64,000 nucleotides of DNA from Flavobacterium sp. WV_118_3. Lineage in GTDB: Bacteria > Bacteroidota > Bacteroidia > Flavobacteriales > Flavobacteriaceae. Below are positions 61,177 through 64,000 of this stretch, piece after piece; the first letter of the stretch is position 1; each line of letters opens with the position of its first letter. Below the pieces are notes generated by a model. That model was not told where the DNA came from. It did no database searches and worked only from the letters and a program-made list of their open reading frames with translations. The translations under genes were made by a program, and so were the position numbers. The stretch spans positions 107,501-171,500 of the forward strand of contig NZ_CP156060.1 in NCBI RefSeq assembly GCF_039778605.1, given 5' to 3'.

Positions 61177-62853
61177 TTATCCTCGGGCTTTTTTCTTACC
61201 TGATTTAGGACCTACTTTAGACATTGCACATCGGAATCCGATATAGTCTGTAGCCATATCCTGCGGGTAATATCTTCTTGATGCAGGATCTAACCAGTAA
61301 GCTCTGTCTCTCCAGGATCCACCTTTGTAAACTCTACTGTCGTCGTTTACTAAAGTTGTTCTCTTATCAGAGTGGTCGTATTTACGAACAAGGTTTCCAA
61401 GACTGTCTTTTGTTACAGAGTGTTTCGGTGAATCGTACATTCTGTTTTTGTCGTCTTTTTTCTCGTCAGTTCCTTCTTCTTCATTTCCGAAGTTGTAGAA
61501 ACGAGTCGATTGTTTATCACCATCTCTATAGTTTCGGTTATCACTCTTCGAGAAGTTTTGTCTTAAATACGTTTCGTTATCGTCGATAGCTACCTGAGCA
61601 ATTTGTCCAGGGAAGTTACGTGCTACGATTCTACCGTTACTTAGCGTGTCATACGCGATGTTTTCAGTAGTAACCATTTCCACTTTGCCGTCTTCACCAA
61701 TTTTGTTTTTCATATAGATGTTACCTCTATAGTAGTTGAAGTCATTCGCTTCATCATCTACAATAGGTCGGTAAACATCGGCAACCCACTCGGCTACGTT
61801 ACCAGCCATATCGTATAAACCGAAATCATTTGGCGGGTATTTTTTAACTTCGTTAGTGATGTCAGCACCATCGTCAGACCATCCGGCAATTCCTCCGTAG
61901 TCTCCTTTTCCTTGTTTGAAGTTCGCTAACTGGTCACCTCTGTATTGTCTTTTTCCAGAACGGGTGTACTGTCCACTCCAAGGGTATTTTTTCTTCCCTT
62001 TGTAGGTGTTGTACTCACGGATTCCACCTAATGCAACAGCAGCATATTCCCACTCTGCTTCGGTTGGTAGTCTGTATTCCGGTAAGATGATACCTGACGT
62101 TCTTTGGGCGTAAACGTTTTTAGCATCTTCTTTAGCCGCTAATTTATTTCGTTGTCCTTTGTAAACAAGTTCTTCGTTTCCTCCATATGTAGATGTAGGG
62201 GAAGCTAAATACGATTCTGTACTAAAAGTGCTCTCTGCTTTTACTTCTGTAATTTTAGAGTCTTTTTTTAAGTATCCTTCGCGCTCCAAAATAGCCTCAT
62301 TCACACGGTCTGTTCTCCATTTGCTGAACTCAACTGCCTGAATCCAGTTTACACCAACTACAGGGTAGTTTGCATAAGCAGGGTGTCTAAGGTAGTTGTT
62401 AGTCATTGTTTCGTTATATCCTAAACGATTTCTCCATACCAAAGTATCCGGTAACGCACCAACATAAATGTTTTTGTAGTTCTCGTCTGTCGGTGGGAAA
62501 ATGGTTTTTAACCAGAATAGGTACTCCGTATACATAAAGTTCGTTACCTCGGTTTCATCCATGTAAAACGACTGTACGTGTTGTTGGTTTGGAGTGTTGT
62601 TCCAATCGTGCATCGGGTCATCTTGCACTTTACCCATAGTGAATGTTCCACCTTCTACGGCAACCATTCCAGGAGGGGTTTCTTGCTTTTTGTACTTCGC
62701 ATTGTATTGGAAACCACCTTTCTTATCGTTGATTTTCCAACCAGTAGCTGCAGAAGTTCCTTTTGACCCCGATTTTTTACTACAACTAGTAAAACCAATC
62801 GATAGCGATAATGCTGCCATCAATTGTAAAGCCATAATTCTGTTGATTTTCAT
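61177..62853 (-). CDS. gldJ: Gliding-motility/T9SS lipoprotein GldJ
   Basis: 558 residues. Lipoprotein signal ending GFTSC (C about residue 24), then a formylglycine-generating-enzyme/sulfatase-modifying (FGE-sulfatase) fold: GGTFTMGKVQDDPMHD, DETEVTNFMYTEYLFWL, RLPTEAEWEYAAV, YDMAGNVAEWVADV and the terminal VYKGGSWRD and GFRCAM. In F. johnsoniae GldJ stabilises GldK, GldL, GldM and GldN and is needed for gliding and T9SS secretion. Divergent from porU across 240 bp, followed by murF. Confidence 0.97.
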   Translation of the reverse strand: MKINRIMALQLMAALSLSIGFTSCSKKSGSKGTSAATGWKINDKKGGFQYNAKYKKQETPPGMVAVEGGTFTMGKVQDDPMHDWNNTPNQQHVQSFYMDETEVTNFMYTEYLFWLKTIFPPTDENYKNIYVGALPDTLVWRNRLGYNETMTNNYLRHPAYANYPVVGVNWIQAVEFSKWRTDRVNEAILEREGYLKKDSKITEVKAESTFSTESYLASPTSTYGGNEELVYKGQRNKLAAKEDAKNVYAQRTSGIILPEYRLPTEAEWEYAAVALGGIREYNTYKGKKKYPWSGQYTRSGKRQYRGDQLANFKQGKGDYGGIAGWSDDGADITNEVKKYPPNDFGLYDMAGNVAEWVADVYRPIVDDEANDFNYYRGNIYMKNKIGEDGKVEMVTTENIAYDTLSNGRIVARNFPGQIAQVAIDDNETYLRQNFSKSDNRNYRDGDKQSTRFYNFGNEEEGTDEKKDDKNRMYDSPKHSVTKDSLGNLVRKYDHSDKRTTLVNDDSRVYKGGSWRDRAYWLDPASRRYYPQDMATDYIGFRCAMSKVGPKSGKKKARG

Positions 62854-63093
62854 ACTTTCAGTTAGGTATAATTTTAGTGCCGCAATATAATCATTAACCG
62901 TTAAACGGCAACAATTTTTTTGTGATTTATTAAAACTAATTATAATTTTTTGTTAAATCTAATATAAAGAACGCTAGTTGTATTCAGATATTGTGTAAGC
63001 GACCTTTTTATTTATATATAGTGCGAAATTAGTTTTTCCAAAAAATATTTTTTCTCTTTGTAATATCTCTGTAATTAATACGTTTTGATCTTG
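62854..63093. other. Divergent gldJ-porU intergenic region
   Basis: 240 bp, AT-rich. On the plus strand TTTG (63057-63060) and an imperfect -7 (TACGTTTTG, 63079-63087) precede porU, but they would put the transcript start at the start codon, so this is not convincing. A minus-strand element like TATATTGC (62887-62880) is a weak candidate for gldJ. Confidence 0.4.
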
Positions 63094-64000
63094 ATGAAAA
63101 AATATATACTCTTTATCTTTTTGTTTACGAGTCTGCTGTCGTTCGCGCAGCAGAAAGAGCACATTGTAATTGAATGGAAACCGGCTGCAGGAATACAGTA
63201 TGAGACCGTTAATTATAAGGTGCCGCAATTTGCGGCTGAGAACTTCGAGTTTAATGCCGATCTGAAGAGTATCCGTTTTAAAAAAGCGATTCCGATTAAT
63301 GGTACTATCGATACCCGATCGTTGAAAATTTCGAATGTGGTTTACGAATCCATTAGTCGTAGCGATCTTAATGATCTTTCGGTAGCATCTTTGCCGGATA
63401 AACTAAACGAAAAACTGGAGCATTTTATCGCAAGAGACGAACAAAAAGCCGTGCTGATTTTTTCTCCTATTATTAAGGTAGGCGAAACGTTTAAAAGAGT
63501 GGTTTCGCTGGATGCCGAATTTTCAAATGGTGGTTCGTCCCGAATCGCTTCTCAGAATATGAATGTGTCAGCGGTTGCGAATTCGGTACTGGCCTCGGGT
63601 GATTTTTATCGTTTTTATGTCGAAAAATCAGGAGTTTATAAAATATCTAGGGCTTTTTTACAGCAACTCGGTATGAATACAGGAGTGGATCCGAGAAATA
63701 TTAAAATCTACGGGAACGGTGGGCGCATGTTGCCACTGTTAAACAGTACGCCTTATCCGGATGATCTGGAAGAAAATGCAATTCAGGTGATCGGTGAAGG
63801 GGATGGCGATTTTGGTGAATATGATTATATCATTTTTTATGCCGAAGGCCCGGAAGGTTGGAATAAGGAGAGTCTTACGAATGTGAATCTGTATGCCGAT
63901 CGTTCGCATTATTATATTACCACAAAAGGGGGTCCGGGTAAACGGATCAATACCAATGTGCAACCGTCGCAGGCTACAACGGTGACCTATAATCAGTTTG
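63094..64000 (+). CDS. porU: T9SS C-terminal signal sortase PorU, N-terminal part (cut by window edge)
   Basis: Starts with the ATG at 63094 and stays open to the window edge (302 codons). Signal peptide KKYILFIFLFTSLLSFAQQ, then the PorU N-terminal domain: EHIVIEWKPAAG, FYRFYVEKSGVYKISRAFLQQLG, PRNIKIYGNGGRMLPLLN and DGDFGEYDYIIFYAEGPEGW. PorU is a gingipain-type (C25) peptidase that removes T9SS type A sorting domains and attaches cargo to the surface; its catalytic Cys/His lie beyond this window. Its position divergent from gldJ matches F. johnsoniae. Confidence 0.95.
   Translation, partial: MKKYILFIFLFTSLLSFAQQKEHIVIEWKPAAGIQYETVNYKVPQFAAENFEFNADLKSIRFKKAIPINGTIDTRSLKISNVVYESISRSDLNDLSVASLPDKLNEKLEHFIARDEQKAVLIFSPIIKVGETFKRVVSLDAEFSNGGSSRIASQNMNVSAVANSVLASGDFYRFYVEKSGVYKISRAFLQQLGMNTGVDPRNIKIYGNGGRMLPLLNSTPYPDDLEENAIQVIGEGDGDFGEYDYIIFYAEGPEGWNKESLTNVNLYADRSHYYITTKGGPGKRINTNVQPSQATTVTYNQF

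Noticed and set aside
1..64000. CRISPR array, rRNA genes, prophage or insertion-sequence transposase
   Set aside because: No regularly spaced direct repeats, no rRNA-like sequence and no transposase, integrase or phage structural gene was seen.

Overview
The window looks like chromosomal DNA from a Flavobacterium-type member of the Bacteroidota (family Flavobacteriaceae). Evidence: AT-rich DNA; promoters of the Bacteroidota form (-33 TTTG, about 20 bp, -7 TAnnTTTG), for example at 6133-6164; gldJ, murF and the start of porU at the right end, i.e. the gliding/type IX secretion (T9SS) locus; a secreted protein with a T9SS type A C-terminal sorting domain; several LytS/LytTR pairs; and few Shine-Dalgarno sequences.

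Left part (1-9863), conserved housekeeping genes: a sigma-54 response regulator (cut by the window edge) convergent with a hybrid histidine kinase, an acyl-CoA dehydrogenase, anmK, a glutamate-type dehydrogenase, a TonB-like protein, folC and tRNA-Val(UAC). Two decayed tRNA copies surround a small GIY-YIG nuclease gene just after the tRNA, and accessory DNA begins there.

Accessory region (about 9.9-46 kb). First comes a three-gene module: an AAA+ ATPase of the kind linked to extracellular contractile injection systems, a 1221-residue multidomain protein with a peptidoglycan-binding domain at the front and an apparent R/SxS/QxE ADP-ribosyltransferase toxin domain at the end, and a small acidic gene in the immunity position. 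Next is an eight-gene operon (17070-28563) with three tandem paralogues that probably end in beta-propellers, an ankyrin/WGR-like protein and a leucine-rich-repeat protein. Three secreted proteins follow, then a LytS-type kinase/LytTR regulator pair, a three-gene operon with SUFU-like proteins, an arrestin-like protein, a pair of TPR histidine kinases of which one has a degraded ATPase domain, and an ankyrin-WGR-Sel1-TPR gene run. The density of repeat-scaffold and immunity-like proteins next to a toxin suggests a polymorphic toxin/poly-immunity or injection-system cargo island. That is inference: no sheath, tube or baseplate genes are in the window.

Right part (46-64 kb), mostly ordinary genes: a retropepsin-like exported protein, a MocR-type regulator divergent from two GNAT acetyltransferases, phnA, an ArsR-SRPBCC-SRPBCC operon with clear promoter and operator repeats, an outer-membrane beta-barrel receptor, a LytS/LytTR pair, a serine hydrolase between two REP-like palindromes, a hydrolase/ECF sigma/membrane protein operon, then murF, gldJ and the 5' part of porU.
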